A model generated the notes under the pieces. The model saw only the letters and a program-made list of their open reading frames with translations. It did not search any database and was not told where the DNA came from. This document shows positions 43,425 to 54,259 of a DNA stretch of 64,000 nucleotides, piece by piece. A program made the position numbers and the translations under genes. Within the stretch, counting starts at the first letter, position 1, and each line of letters begins with the position of its first letter. The stretch comes from Mesorhabditis belari (Eukaryota > Nematoda > Chromadorea > Rhabditida > Rhabditidae), in assembly GCA_958450365.1 (NCBI GenBank), contig CAUEEP010000741.1, positions 2,538,501-2,602,500 of the forward strand, read 5' to 3'.

Positions 43425-43710
43425 TTAATTTTAATCTTAATCTTAATCTTAATCTTAATCTTAATCTTAATCTTAATCTTAATCTTTATTTTAATCCCGA
43501 ATCTGCTTCCTCTAAATCCTCTAGAGCTAAATCCTCTAGAGCTTGTAACTCGTGTGATTAAAGTTTGGAATGCGCTTCCCGACAAGTTGCGTTTGTTCTC
43601 CACCGTGTCTGATTTTAAAAGGGCCACTTGGTTGCATTTTAAGTGACTTTGTGATCTTTTATCTGGTACATTTCGCATTTTATTTCTTTCTAAATAAAGT
43701 ATTTATATAT
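43425..43710 (+). mobile_element. Non-LTR retrotransposon 3' end (truncated)
   Basis: After a TTAATC/AATCTT microsatellite (43425-43490), the frame to 43646 reads LELVTRVIKVWNALPDKLRL and STVSDFKRATWLHFK, then stop. The pattern xxRVxxxWNxLPxxL...FK is the usual C-terminal end of LINE reverse transcriptase proteins. About 60 bases of 3' UTR with AATAAA follow. Only the last 50 or so residues are present, as expected from 5' truncation. Confidence 0.7.
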
Positions 43711-43714
43711 TAGT

Positions 43715-44165
43715 TTGACGTTTCGAACTAAATTCCTTTCTCCAATCGTTTTCAAAATCATGTTTGACTCATCTCGATTTCTAAACTATGTTTTGTCTTT
43801 GAAGAAATTGTCTTTGAAGAAATTGTCTTTGAAGAAATGTCTTTATATGTCTCTCTGTCTGTCTGTCGATCTGTCTGTCTATTTGTCTAAGATGTTTCTC
43901 TTCATTTCACTTCATTTCTCTTCATTTTATTAATTTTATTCATTTCTCTTCATTTTATTAATTTTATTATGAATTATATTTCCAAAATAATTTAAAAATA
44001 GCAACCAAGGCATGGAATATTTTGTTTTCTTTTGTTATCTGGGAGGGAAATCTCAGAGGGAAAAATTGGCTGAGGGAATCTTTGCCCTTCATTTTCCACT
44101 TGATTTTACTTCCTTTTATCAAACAGAAGACATCTTTTTGATAAACACTTCTATTTTTCTCTATA
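43715..44165. other. No gene recognised
   Basis: Short TCTTTGAAGAAATTG triplication (43798-43838) and GTCTGTCT simple repeat (43855-43890). Otherwise AT-rich. Confidence 0.6.
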
Positions 44166-44169
44166 TTAT

Positions 44170-44270
44170 ATGATACGCGCTAGTTGGCGCACCCTGTAGA
44201 CCTATGTAGGCGTCTGTAGGCGTCTGTAGGTGCCTGTTGGCCTCTGTAGGCGTCTGTAGCTATGCGCTAC
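44170..44270. repeat. Isolated unit of the 39.9-kb array plus GTAGGCGTCT repeats
   Basis: CGCTAGTTGGCGCACCCTGTAG at 44176-44198 is identical to the 23-bp array unit, followed by five degenerate GTAGGCGTCT copies. Confidence 0.8.
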
Positions 44271-44389
44271 CCTATCAAAAGTTATACGAGTTTAAAGTTT
44301 TTCAAAGCATTTTCGAGCTCCAAGTCAAATCATGATAGTTAGTTTCCCAAAGGCTTTTCAAAAGCATCGATGGCTGAGTGGTAGTGGGT

Positions 44390-44795
44390 TAGCGAGCTTT
44401 AGCGAGTTTAGCGGGTAGCGGTTAGCGAGTTTAGCGGTTAGCGAGTTTAGCGGTTAGCGAGTTTAGCGGTTAGCGAGTTTAGCGGTTAGCGAGTTTAGCG
44501 GGTTAGCGAGTTTAGCGGTTAGCGAGTTTAGCGGGGTTACGGGGGGGGGTGGGGTTAGGGGGGTTTAGCGGTTAGCGAGTTTAGCGGGTAGCGAGTTTAG
44601 CGGGTAGCGAGTTTAGCGGGTAGCGAGTTTAGCGGGTAGCGAGTTTAGCGGGTAGCGAGTTTAGCGGGTAGCGAGTTTAGCGGGTAGCGGGTTGCGGGTA
44701 GGAGTTTGCGGAGGTTGGGGGTTTAGCGGGTAGCGTAGCGAGTTTAGCGGGTAGCGAGTTTAGCGGGTAGCGAGTTTAGCGGGTAGCGGGTAGCA
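44390..44795. repeat. 15/16-bp G-rich minisatellite
   Basis: GCGGGTAGCGAGTTTA and GCGGTTAGCGAGTTTA units (about 23) are broken by a G-run patch (44535-44565) that could form a quadruplex on the given strand. Confidence 0.93.
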
Positions 44796-45065
44796 AGCGA
44801 AGCGAACATTGTCTTGTTCGACTTCCCCTTTATCTTTCTTTGACTTTTCTTTGATCAACTTGGGTGTATTTCCAAATTTTAACCTCAAATTACACTATAA
44901 GGAGCAAGTCTTTTATTTTCAAAAGTTTAACTGTATATCTCGTAGTCTTATTACCAATTTTCTGTACTCATTACTCAAACTTGAACCCAAAAAAGTCCCA
45001 TTACTTTTCACTTTTCTCAAGATCATTGTGTCGTGCTGTAAATATCACTCGAGTAAACAAATCGG

Positions 45066-45370
45066 CCAGTCTTTCTTTCTTTCCTTTCTTTCTTTCTTTC
45101 TCTTTCTTTCTCTTTCTTTTCCTTTCTTTTCCTTCCTTTTCCTTCCTTTTCCATTCGTTCTTTACTCAAAATGTTGCTTTCTGTGAAAAAGAAAGTCGAA
45201 GGTCTTTCTTTCTTGCTCTTTCTTTTTCTTTCTTTCTCTTTCTTTTCCTTTCTTTCTATTTCTTTCCTTTCTTTCTCTTTCTTTCCTTTCTTTCTCTTCC
45301 TTTTTCTTTTCCTTCCTTTTCCAATCATTCTTTACTCAAAATGTTGCTTTCTGTGAAAAAGAAAGTCAAA
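45066..45370. repeat. Pyrimidine tract with internal segmental duplication
   Basis: TTTC/CTTT-rich sequence. A 57-base block starting at TTTTCC (about 45146) and containing CTCAAAATGTTGCTTTCTGT is repeated at about 45318 with four changes. Open frames of Phe/Leu/Ser or Lys/Glu are compositional. Confidence 0.85.
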
Positions 45371-45784
45371 GGTTCTTTCTTCAGATTTGGAGTTGAGGTC
45401 AAAAGGTTAAGTAGGCTGAAACGTGAAGAAAATCCCTGTCAAACACCAAAAACAAAAGTTAAAGGTAGACTGATGGTTTTTTCGGTTTTTCGAGTACAAA
45501 AGGTGCCCCGATAACTAGTAAAACTAGGTTTTTCCATTGAAATCTTCAAAATTTTCACTCAGAAATTTTAAAACTCTAACATTTTAGTCTTTAAATCTTG
45601 TACTTTATCTGTACATCTTGTAAATCTGTAAATGCTTCTTTCCTGACGCACTGAGGCTAAAAGCACTGAAATCCTTCAATTCTTGCCTTTTTTTGAGGAA
45701 TTCAATGCACTAGAAAGGATACTTTTCAACTTTTGAGCAGAGAAGTAACACCAAAATCAGCTAGTGAGTCAGTAAAATTTTTTG

Positions 45785-46105
45785 AATAATAATAATAATA
45801 ATACTTTATTCAAACGATAAAGTGAAAGAAATCATAGAGAAATGCACAGTGATACTTAATCATACAATACATACTGAAATCAATAAGCCAATTACTTACG
45901 GCAAAGAGCCACTAGATCTAAAGCATCGATACGTTTCTTGAATATGAAAAGCGACTGAATTTCTCGTATGTCGTTTGGGAGCAAGTTCCATAATCTAGCG
46001 GCTCTAACGGGAAATGAATTTGATAAAGAGGCATTGGAAGCAAAGAGAATTTGCAAAAGGAATGAGCCACTTCTGGGCCCTGACCACGGTTTAAATTTGA
46101 AAAAG
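45785..46105 (-). mobile_element. Non-LTR retrotransposon 3' end (truncated)
   Basis: On the - strand, NSFPVRAARLWNLLPNDIRE and SLFIFKKRIDALDLVALCRK, stop at 45892, form a clear LINE C-terminus (RAxRLWNxLPxxIR...FK). The 3' UTR ends in a TTA/AAT trinucleotide repeat at 45787-45805, a typical LINE tail. Different family from the copy at 43.5 kb. Confidence 0.8.
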
Positions 46106-46109
46106 TATC

Positions 46110-46716
46110 TTCTGAATCTTCTGAATTTTGTGCTCTATAAATCCAAATCTATTGTCAGTAAAGTATTCCAAAAAGCCTATAAGATTGAGTTACTTTACTT
46201 ACTTTAAAATACTTTAAACTAAGCATTACTTTAAAATAAAATTCAAAGAAAAGTTTCGTACTCTGGAATTCGATCAAAACCTACTCTGGTTTCTACTCTG
46301 GAATTCGTATAGTGATACATTTGTGTGAATAGTTGTCACTTTTCTTTCTTGTTTCTTTGTTGATCACACGTTTCTTTTCTTGAAAGTTCTTGAAAGAGAA
46401 AAGATTCACAGCTGGGCTGGCTTTTCTTTTCTTTTCTTTTTCTTCAAGGAACACTTAGCTTTTGCTTTAGTTTTTCTTTAGAAAAGATCCCTGTGAGAAG
46501 GAAAAGAAAGAAATCAGAAAGAAGGAAAAGAAATCAGAAGTTTTTGATCGCGCAAATTAGACGAGAAAAAAAGTGATCAACATGATGGCCGTATTTTGCT
46601 TTAAAGGATTTCATTTCAGTTACAATTTGCTGAATTTTCTCTTCTGAATTTTGAGCTTTATAAATCCCAATCTATTGTCAGTAAAGTGTTCGAAAAAAGC
46701 CTACAAGATTGAGTTC
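46110..46716. repeat. Direct duplication of about 80 bp
   Basis: 46114-46191 and 46640-46716 share TCTATTGTCAGTAAAGT and AAGATTGAGTT with about ten changes. They flank a non-coding segment, probably the remains of a duplicated repeat. Confidence 0.75.
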
Positions 46717-46777
46717 TTTTGCTTCTTCTTTTGCTCGATTCTTTTTAGGCATTGTAGGCAAGCTTTTTGAGACTTAC

Positions 46778-46895
46778 AATATCCACTAACTGGCTACAGT
46801 ATCCACTAACTGGCTACAGTATCCACTAACTGGCTACAGTATCCACTAACTGGCTACAGTATCCACTAACTGCCTTACAGTATCCACTAACTGAC
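46778..46895. repeat. 20-bp minisatellite
   Basis: Six copies of TGGCTACAGTATCCACTAAC. Directly to the right, 46979-46998 carries a TACCGTATTTTC-type MITE end. Confidence 0.93.
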
Positions 46896-47039
46896 TAGTG
46901 GGGGATTTGAGTGTTGAGCTTCTGCGAAAGCTTGGGAACTGTAAAATGGTCGTCAACTCGGCTCACCGGGATGACGGCTATTAGAGAAAATACGGTAGTT
47001 CAATTTGACTATAAAAGAAGTAGAGAATTCTATTCAATT

Positions 47040-47105
47040 AAAAGAGAATTCTCAATCTTCCCTATTCCCAATCTTCCAAATTCCCAATCTTCCGTATTCC
47101 CAATC
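47040..47105. repeat. Short TTCCCAATCTTCC repeat
   Basis: Four imperfect copies of ATTCCCAATCTTCC. Confidence 0.8.
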
Positions 47106-47204
47106 TACGGTAATATTTGTAATTTGTAATCTACCGTTATTCCTTTCATTCAATCATTACCTTGTACGTCATTACATTAAAATAGATCAATCAAATAGAT
47201 CAAT

Positions 47205-47455
47205 CAAGTAGATCAAAGCTTAGAGCCAAAGCTTAGAATCAAAGCTTAGAATCAAAGCTCAGAATCAAAGCTCAGCAAGCAAAGCTCAGCAATCAAAGCT
47301 CAGCAATCAAAGCTTAGAATCAAAGTTTAGAGTCAAAGCTTAGAATCAAAGCTTAGAACCAAAGCTTAGAACCAAAGCTCAGAATCAAAGCTTAGAGTCA
47401 AAGCTCAGAATCAAAGCTTAGAATCAAAGCTCAGCAATCAAAACTTAAAGTTTCT
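47205..47455. repeat. 15-bp minisatellite
   Basis: About 17 copies of AATCAAAGCTTAG and AATCAAAGCTCAG. Confidence 0.93.
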
Positions 47456-48034
47456 TCAAGATTCTTAAAGCCTCAACTCTGATTCAACACCTCCACAAAT
47501 GAGCTCATATTTGTTAGTAGAGAAAGTGAATCTTTCTAGTAAGCAAAAGAAAGAGAAAATAGTGAAAAATCTAGCTGAAACATAATAGAAAAGCGCTCTC
47601 TATTTGACGATTCCTTTCATGGCAAAGCGATATTTGGGGGGGGATGGTAGACAAATGCAAATAAGAAACACAAGCACCATACACCCACACAAACCAATAG
47701 AAATCCCCCGCGACAACCATTTCCGGTTGTCATTGAGAGAAAAGGGGAGCTTTTTTTTGAGGTGAAAATCTCTGACTAGCCTCATAAGCCTCATAAGATG
47801 AGCCATATTTTAGCTTGCTGGTCCGCTTTGGTGAACCATTTCTTAGTTTTTTTAGCTAAAGAAGCTTTTGTGAACTTTTTTATGCTTGAGAACTTTGTCG
47901 ATCTTCTCTAAAGCTTCTCTAAAGATCTTCTCTTCTTTTCTAAAGCATGACTTTGTACACTTTTCCCAGCTGTAGAGCTAATTCTTGCATTTTCTGTATT
48001 GTCTTGTCGGCTTCTGTACCTTACGAGTGATTCC

Positions 48035-48880
48035 TTGTCATTTCTTGTCATTCTTTTCTTTTAGACAAAGACTTACGTCCTTAGAACGACGGTAACTACA
48101 GTAGCTTGTCCGTGAACGACAGTAACTACAGTAGCTTGTCCGTGAACGACAGTAACTACAGTAGCTTGTCCATGGACGACAGTAACTACAGTAGCTTGTC
48201 TGTGGACGACAGTAACTACAGTAGCTTGTCCGTGAACGACAGTAACTACAGTAGCTTAACTATATCTAAAGCCTGTACCAGTTACCGTAACCAGTTACTG
48301 TAATCCGTTTAGATTATAGGCTACTTTTACGGTAACCAAAGATTACGATTACCGTCTAAAGCAAATGAGTTATTCTTCAGCTTTTAAAAGTAAAGCATTC
48401 AATGAAAGCGAGTCAGTCAATGAAAACTAAAGCCGTTAATTTGAACACTCTTATTTCATTTATCCAAAAAAGTCTTCAGAATAATTCTCAAGTGATTTCT
48501 TGTCATTCTTTTCTTTTAGACAAAGACTTACGTCCTTACGACTACAGTAACTACAGTAGCTCGTCCGGGCGATTGTCGTGGACGACAGTAACTACAGTAG
48601 CTTGGGCTAATCTAAAGCCTTTCCCAGTTACCGTAACCTGTAATCCGTTTGGATTATAGGCTACTTTTACGGAAACCAAAGATTAGGATTACCGTCTAAA
48701 GCAAATGAGTTATTCTTCAGCTTTAAAGGCTAGCTTTCATTGAATAGCTTTCATTGAATGATTTATTCAATGAAAGCTAGTCAGTCAATGAAAACTAAAG
48801 CCATTAATTTGGAAACTCTTATTTCGTTTATCCAAAAAGTCTTCAGAATAATTCTCAAGTGATTTCTTGTGATTTCTCGT
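48035..48880. repeat. Tandem segmental duplication with 30-bp array in first copy
   Basis: The block from TTCTTGTCATTCTTTTC (48036) through the ATTATAGGCTACTTTTACGG region and on to ATGAAAACTAAAGCC is repeated from about 48496. In the first copy, GACAGTAACTACAGTAGCTT units of a 30-bp period are expanded about six times (48098-48260); in the second they occur only twice. Confidence 0.85.
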
Positions 48881-48889
48881 CATTCTCTT

Positions 48890-51080
48890 TTTTTTGGGAC
48901 AAAAGAATCTTTGCATTGATGAGTGCTCCTTATAAAAATGGAGAATGGAAAAGGGTTTTATTGAGGAGGTGAGCAAGGAGGGTGAGGAAAGGGTCGAGAA
49001 GCCCTTCTCTCTCCTCTCCATGTGTCATTCAACTCATTCAACTCCATTCAACACCTCAAAAAACCACTCTAAATCAATCGCTTAACTTTTCTTCTGACCG
49101 AACACAAAGATCATCGTAGTTTAAACGGGCTCATGAGCGCATTTTGATAAATATTTAGCACCGATTTAGCATTTAGCACGATTGCCATTGAAAATTACAA
49201 GTTTACGTCTCTAAAAGTGACTCTAAAGATCTCTAAAATAAAGCGATTACGGAAAAGTATAAATTCTATTCAACTCTTGTCTCACTCTCCTTCAATTTTG
49301 TTATATATTGTTTAAAATTTGTTTATTTGGCCCGCTGTTAGTGTTAAAAACAAGTTAAAGTTAACGTAAAAGTTAAAGTTAACGTAAAAGTTAACGTAAA
49401 AGTTAAAGTTAAAGTTAAAGTTAACGTTAACTTGTTAAATCAGTTAAATTGTTGCTTTCATTCTGTAAATCTTGGTCCATTTTGCTTGGATCTGATTGTT
49501 ATCGTTGTTCGTCATTGCATAGAAATCACAATCACCACCCGATTGGCGCAACACTTTTGAACAGAGTTACTTGTGAAATGTCACGAAAATTCGCTAAATA
49601 TGGTCTGTTTTCACTTGAACAATTCAGAGAAGCCACTAAAGAACAAGAAAATCGTATTTTTTCAAAGTCTATTGCTTTTAGATTTCATAAGTAAATATGA
49701 TTTATTGGAAATCATTAAAATCGTAAAAATTTTTTATCAAAAAAAGATTGAAACTTTCAAAATCCCATAAATGAGCGAGATTCGGCTCTCAACTCAAAGA
49801 TTATATAAAAAGTTGAAAGCTTGAATCGATTAGAAAATCGATGTCAGTTCCAGGAGACATACTTAAGATTTATCTCCAGAAAGATCAGAACGATTGACCC
49901 AATTCTGGCCAATCTAGGGCCCCTCTGAAGTCTAATTGAAGTCTTGAGACTACAATCTTATTTATAAAGAATTTCTAGATTCTCTACAATCAGAGAAACT
50001 AGAAATTCTGTAAACTCTTGTAACTGTCAGCCAAATGCTCAAGATTGTCCTTTCTTTCAATCTCAATTTTAACTCATACTATTTTGGTAAAAAATCTAGA
50101 GAAATTAAATCAATTCCAAAGCAAAACCAACTTCAAAATCTTCAAAATCCAAACACCTAAATCAAGTTTAATTTTATTTAACTTCTGTCTCTGTTTTCAT
50201 TTCCTTCTCTTCCATATACTCTTCCAGATTCTCTCCATATACTCTTCCATCTGTTTATATTCATCATCTTTCCCCAATCCCTAAGCTTAAGCTTTCAGAC
50301 ATTTTAATGACCTCATTTCTTTTAAAAACCCTTTCAACTATCGGAAATAAATCTCTATTTATCAAAAGTTAGCAAGTTGTTTTGCGATTGTTCAAAAAAC
50401 TTTCACAAATCTTGTCCCTATTTGTTTTATTTTCAAAGAGTAGGCGGTAGAAAATAATAGGAATTTCTTCTCAAAAAAACTGAATAACCAAGAAGTTTAG
50501 AGAAATCCAGAAATAGTTAGAGAAAAAGGGAGGAAGTTCTTTGAGGAAGTTCTTTTGAGGATGTTCCCTAGATCAACGACAATTCAAAAAGCTTTAAACT
50601 GATGCTCCTAAGGTTGACGAATTCTAAACACTACAATTCTACAAGTTCGCTAAAAGTTCTCTAAAAGTCCTCTAAAAGTTTTCCAAAAATTTCCGTAATT
50701 CTGTCAACCTCTTGAAATTTTGATTTGAGCTTGAGCTTTACCCCCCTTTTAACCGTCATTAACCTTTACTTCCTTAATTTTGTGTTCTTGTTGGGAGTCA
50801 GTTGTCCCATTTTTTTCAATCACTTTCTGTTTCAGGGTTTCTGGGAACCTCTGGGATCTTTGTTAAGCCAAAATACACTCTCTTTCAGTTAGATTTTTTT
50901 CGTTAACAAGGGAAAGATAACAGTAGGATCGAATCAAATGAGATAAGCCATACCATTCGGATGCAGAATTTCACGTTGTTTCCGAAGCTGCTCGTTTTTG
51001 CAAGAGCATTTTCTAGAAAAAGTTATACTGGCGTTTTAAGTTTTACGGTGACGGCTTTTCTAGTTCGCGGCTTTTCTAAT
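48890..51080. other. No gene recognised
   Basis: AT-rich sequence. Local features: GTAAAAGTTAAAGTTAAC repeats (49345-49445) and a few short open frames without recognisable domains (49449-49694, 50045-50284). Confidence 0.6.
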
Positions 51081-51085
51081 TTCTC

Positions 51086-51247
51086 TAGTAACGGCGAGTG
51101 AACGGGGAAAAAGCCCAGTGCTGAATCCCTTGGCTTTTAGTCGCGGGAAATGTAGCGTATAGGTGCGGCTATCCGGCGCCATCACTTACTCAAAGTCCCT
51201 TTGACTTGGGCCATAGATCAAAGAAGGTGCAAGTCCTGTAGTGGTGC
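51086..51247 (+). rRNA. 28S rRNA fragment (5' D1 region)
   Basis: TAGTAACGGCGAGTGAACGG, then GCTGAATCCCTTGGCTTTTA, AAATGTAGCGTATAGGTGCG and AGAAGGTGCAAGTCCTGTAG follow the order of the beginning of eukaryotic large-subunit rRNA. Only about 160 bases are present. Flanking sequence is not rDNA, so this is an isolated, non-functional fragment. The sequence is little decayed. Confidence 0.85.
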
Positions 51248-51391
51248 CTCTGGGATGCCTTTAATCGGAACCAGGGATGCCTTTAATAACGTCTCAATAA
51301 AGCCTTTCTAAGGCCTTTATAAACCCTTTCTAAACCCTTTTATAAAGCCTTTATAAAACCCTTTATAAGGCTTGTTCTCAAGGAACACAAA

Positions 51392-51472
51392 GGTGACTTG
51401 ATGGTAAAGTGGATAAAAGGTTTGTATACCAAAACCGTCGGTTTTTCTTACTGAGTTCGATTCCTTTGAATG
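51392..51472 (+). ncRNA. tRNA-like sequence
   Basis: GTGACTTGATGGTAAAGTGG resembles a D arm/A box and ACTGAGTTCGATTCCTTTG a B box. No proper acceptor stem. It lies 150 bases downstream of the 28S fragment. Confidence 0.4.
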
Positions 51473-51479
51473 AAATTTT

Positions 51480-53625
51480 TGTTTGATCTATAGCTTATTT
51501 CATTTGGCCCCTACTGTTGCTTTTCTAGTGTTGGTTTTCGCTGAGATTTCGACTGTATTCAATCAAAAAATTGATTCAATCAAATCATTCAATCAATCAA
51601 AAGGTATTCAATGAAAAGCCTCAAATAGGTAGCCAGTAATTCACTTGAGTTGATGAGCTAAAGGATTAGCCATTAGATAAATCAAAAGGTAATCAATCAA
51701 AAGCCTCAATTGGTTAGTAGATTAAAAAGTTTTCAAGAAAAGACTTTATAAACTTCCTCGAAAACTTCTAAATGTTATTGAATGTTAAAAAATTGAATTT
51801 AAATTGTTAAAACTCTTTTCTTAACACTTTAAATCATTCGAAAAACGAGGGATTTCGATTTTTCAAATTTTTAATTTCACCTGAATTAACCTAATCAATT
51901 TTACCTAGTCCGCGCTTCATCAAGTACCCATTTAGCCTATGAAAACTTGCCTTTCTTAAAGCATTTTTTATCAAAACTGAGAAACCCACTAAAGTTTTAG
52001 ATTGACTCAAAATTGTGATTTGGGAAATTTCGGAAGTGAAGAAATTTCTTTTATTTGATGGCTAAGCCAGTTGGCCCCTTTAGGCCGACCGTACCAGTTG
52101 CCATACTCAGAATTTGAATCCGTAAACAACCAATTGACTCTAGGTGAATGATCCAAGAATAGCTGAGCTGAGAATAGCTGAGCTGGAGAATAGCTTGAGC
52201 TTTCGAGAATAGCTGAAACAATTTAATAATAATAATCAATCATCAATCTACCATAATTAGAGCTGAGAAAAGTTGATCTGAGAATTAGCTGAGAATATCA
52301 CTTTAAAAAGTTCACCATTTAAAGCAATGAACCTGCTCGAGTTAGTCAGTCTGAGCTTATCAAGATCCAGCTCACGTCTCTCGTTCAGACAAACGAATCG
52401 AATTTCTCAGAATAATACGTGATTTCCTTTTAATATCTTTTCTTATTTATTAGGCTTTTTTCCTTTCATTTTCGACCCTTGGCCATTTTCTCGTATTTAT
52501 TTTTAGCCTTTTAGATTCACACCTCTGGTTTTTCCCTTTCTTTTTTTCCTTCTCTTTCCTTTTTCTTCTTAGATAAATAGAGTCAAAAATTTTTTTGACT
52601 CATCAGAAAAAGTTCTGATATATTTGCATAGAAATTTTTCTGGAAAAGCTTCTGAAAATAGAAATCAGTATAAATAGGTATATTTGAAGTGAAAAGGGGA
52701 ATTTTCTTTGATAGTTTTTTGAGTTCATCGATTTGATTGTCAAAAAAGTGAAAATTTTTGTTCCTTTGGAAAGATTAAGTTCAATTTTTTGTTTAATATA
52801 TGAAAGAGAAGCTAAATTTTTGTTTATTTATCAACTTAGAATGGTTGCGGAAATGATTTTGAGTGTACTTTCTTTGTTTTTAAAAATTTGAATAATAGAA
52901 CCTCTTTGAAGCATTGAATTTGAGAGCATTCTTCTTTCTATTTTTCTTTCCTTTTTCATGAAACAAAAGTGGTTGCTTTGATGGAAAACAACAACAACAA
53001 AAGTGCACCAGAGAAAAAGCCTATGCTTCCCTAATGCCAAGCTCAACGCAATACGAGCAAACCTTTCTTGCAAAAGCCTAATCTACTTTCTGTATCAAAC
53101 TCACTTCTCCATTCCATAAAATCCATAAATTCAAAAAGATAGAGTCGGATTCAATGATGACTTCACAATTTTATTTATAAACTTTTTAAATGGTTACTCA
53201 CTTTACTCATCCGACTTCCCAGAACTTTTTTTTCTGACTTTATTCTCTTTTTTCTTATAAGCTTTTCTTATTGTTTCTTATTGTTTTCTGGGCTAAAATC
53301 TTATTTAAAACTTATAAATGAAAGATGATGAATAAATAGAGGCATAATCAAAGTAATGTTAAATTCCAGCTGGATCTGATATCAGAGAGAGAGAAAAGTA
53401 ATAGTCTTTTTCTTTTTCAAATTTGATCTCCCTTGTTCTGGGTCAGAAAAACTCCTCCCTTTTGGTCTAAAAAGGGAAAAATTCAAAGTTGATAGCAAAA
53501 TTATTAGCGAATATCGCATTGCGCACTGCTTGATTTGAAAAATGAATGGAGGGAGTTTTTCGAAAAATTCTAAACAAGCCATGGAAATATTTGAGAGTTG
53601 GAGGGTTGGGTTTTCTTCTGGATTG
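51480..53625. other. No gene recognised
   Basis: AT-rich. Small local repeats: AATCAATCAAAAGGT (51580-51700) and AGAATAGCTGAGCTG (52155-52215). A GTGCACCAGA motif copy lies at 53003-53018. Confidence 0.6.
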
Positions 53626-53629
53626 AAAA

Positions 53630-54055
53630 GATGGGAAGCTGGAGGATTTAGATGAACAGCTGAAGAAGGATCTAGAAGACCATTCCATTAGTAGATTTAG
53701 ATTTAGAATTGAAAAGATGAACAGCTGGAGGATCTAGAAGACTATTCTCATTAGTAGATCTAGATTTAGATTCTAATAGTGTGATTTAGATTTAGAATGG
53801 AGTTATGAGGAGCAGCTGAATGATCTAGAAGATCATTCCATTCGTAGATATAGATTTAGAATGGAAAATAAGATCAGCTGAATGATCTAGAAGACTATTT
53901 TCCATTCGTAGATTCAGATTTGAAATTGAAAAGATGAGCAGCTGAATGACTTCTGGAAGACTATTCTATTGTCAGATCTAGATACTAGAATTTAAAAGAT
54001 GAGCAGCTGAATGATCTAGTAGAAGACCATTCCATTCGCAGATCTAGATTTAGAA

Positions 54056-54116
<61 letters not shown>

Positions 54117-54180
54117 GGAAAAGATGAGCAGTTGAATGATCTAGAAGACTATTCCATTCGTAGATCTAGACGAATTCAGT
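53630..54180. repeat. About 62-bp degenerate minisatellite interrupted by poly-A
   Basis: AGCAGCTGAATGATCTAGAAG and CATTCCATTCGTAGATCTAG blocks recur eight or nine times. An A49 run (54065-54113) interrupts the array. Confidence 0.88.
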
Positions 54181-54197
54181 ATTTTTTTTATGAAGAG

Positions 54198-54257
<60 letters not shown>
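54065..54257. repeat. A49 and T58 homopolymers
   Basis: A49 at 54065-54113 and T58 at 54200-54257, separated by 86 bases. As inverted homopolymers they could form a hairpin and could mark retroposed tails or an assembly artefact. Confidence 0.85.

Positions 54258-54259
<2 letters not shown>

Noticed and set aside
45023..45514. Lys/Glu-rich or Phe/Ser-rich frames
   Set aside because: Compositional, from a pyrimidine tract of CTTT/TTTC repeats.
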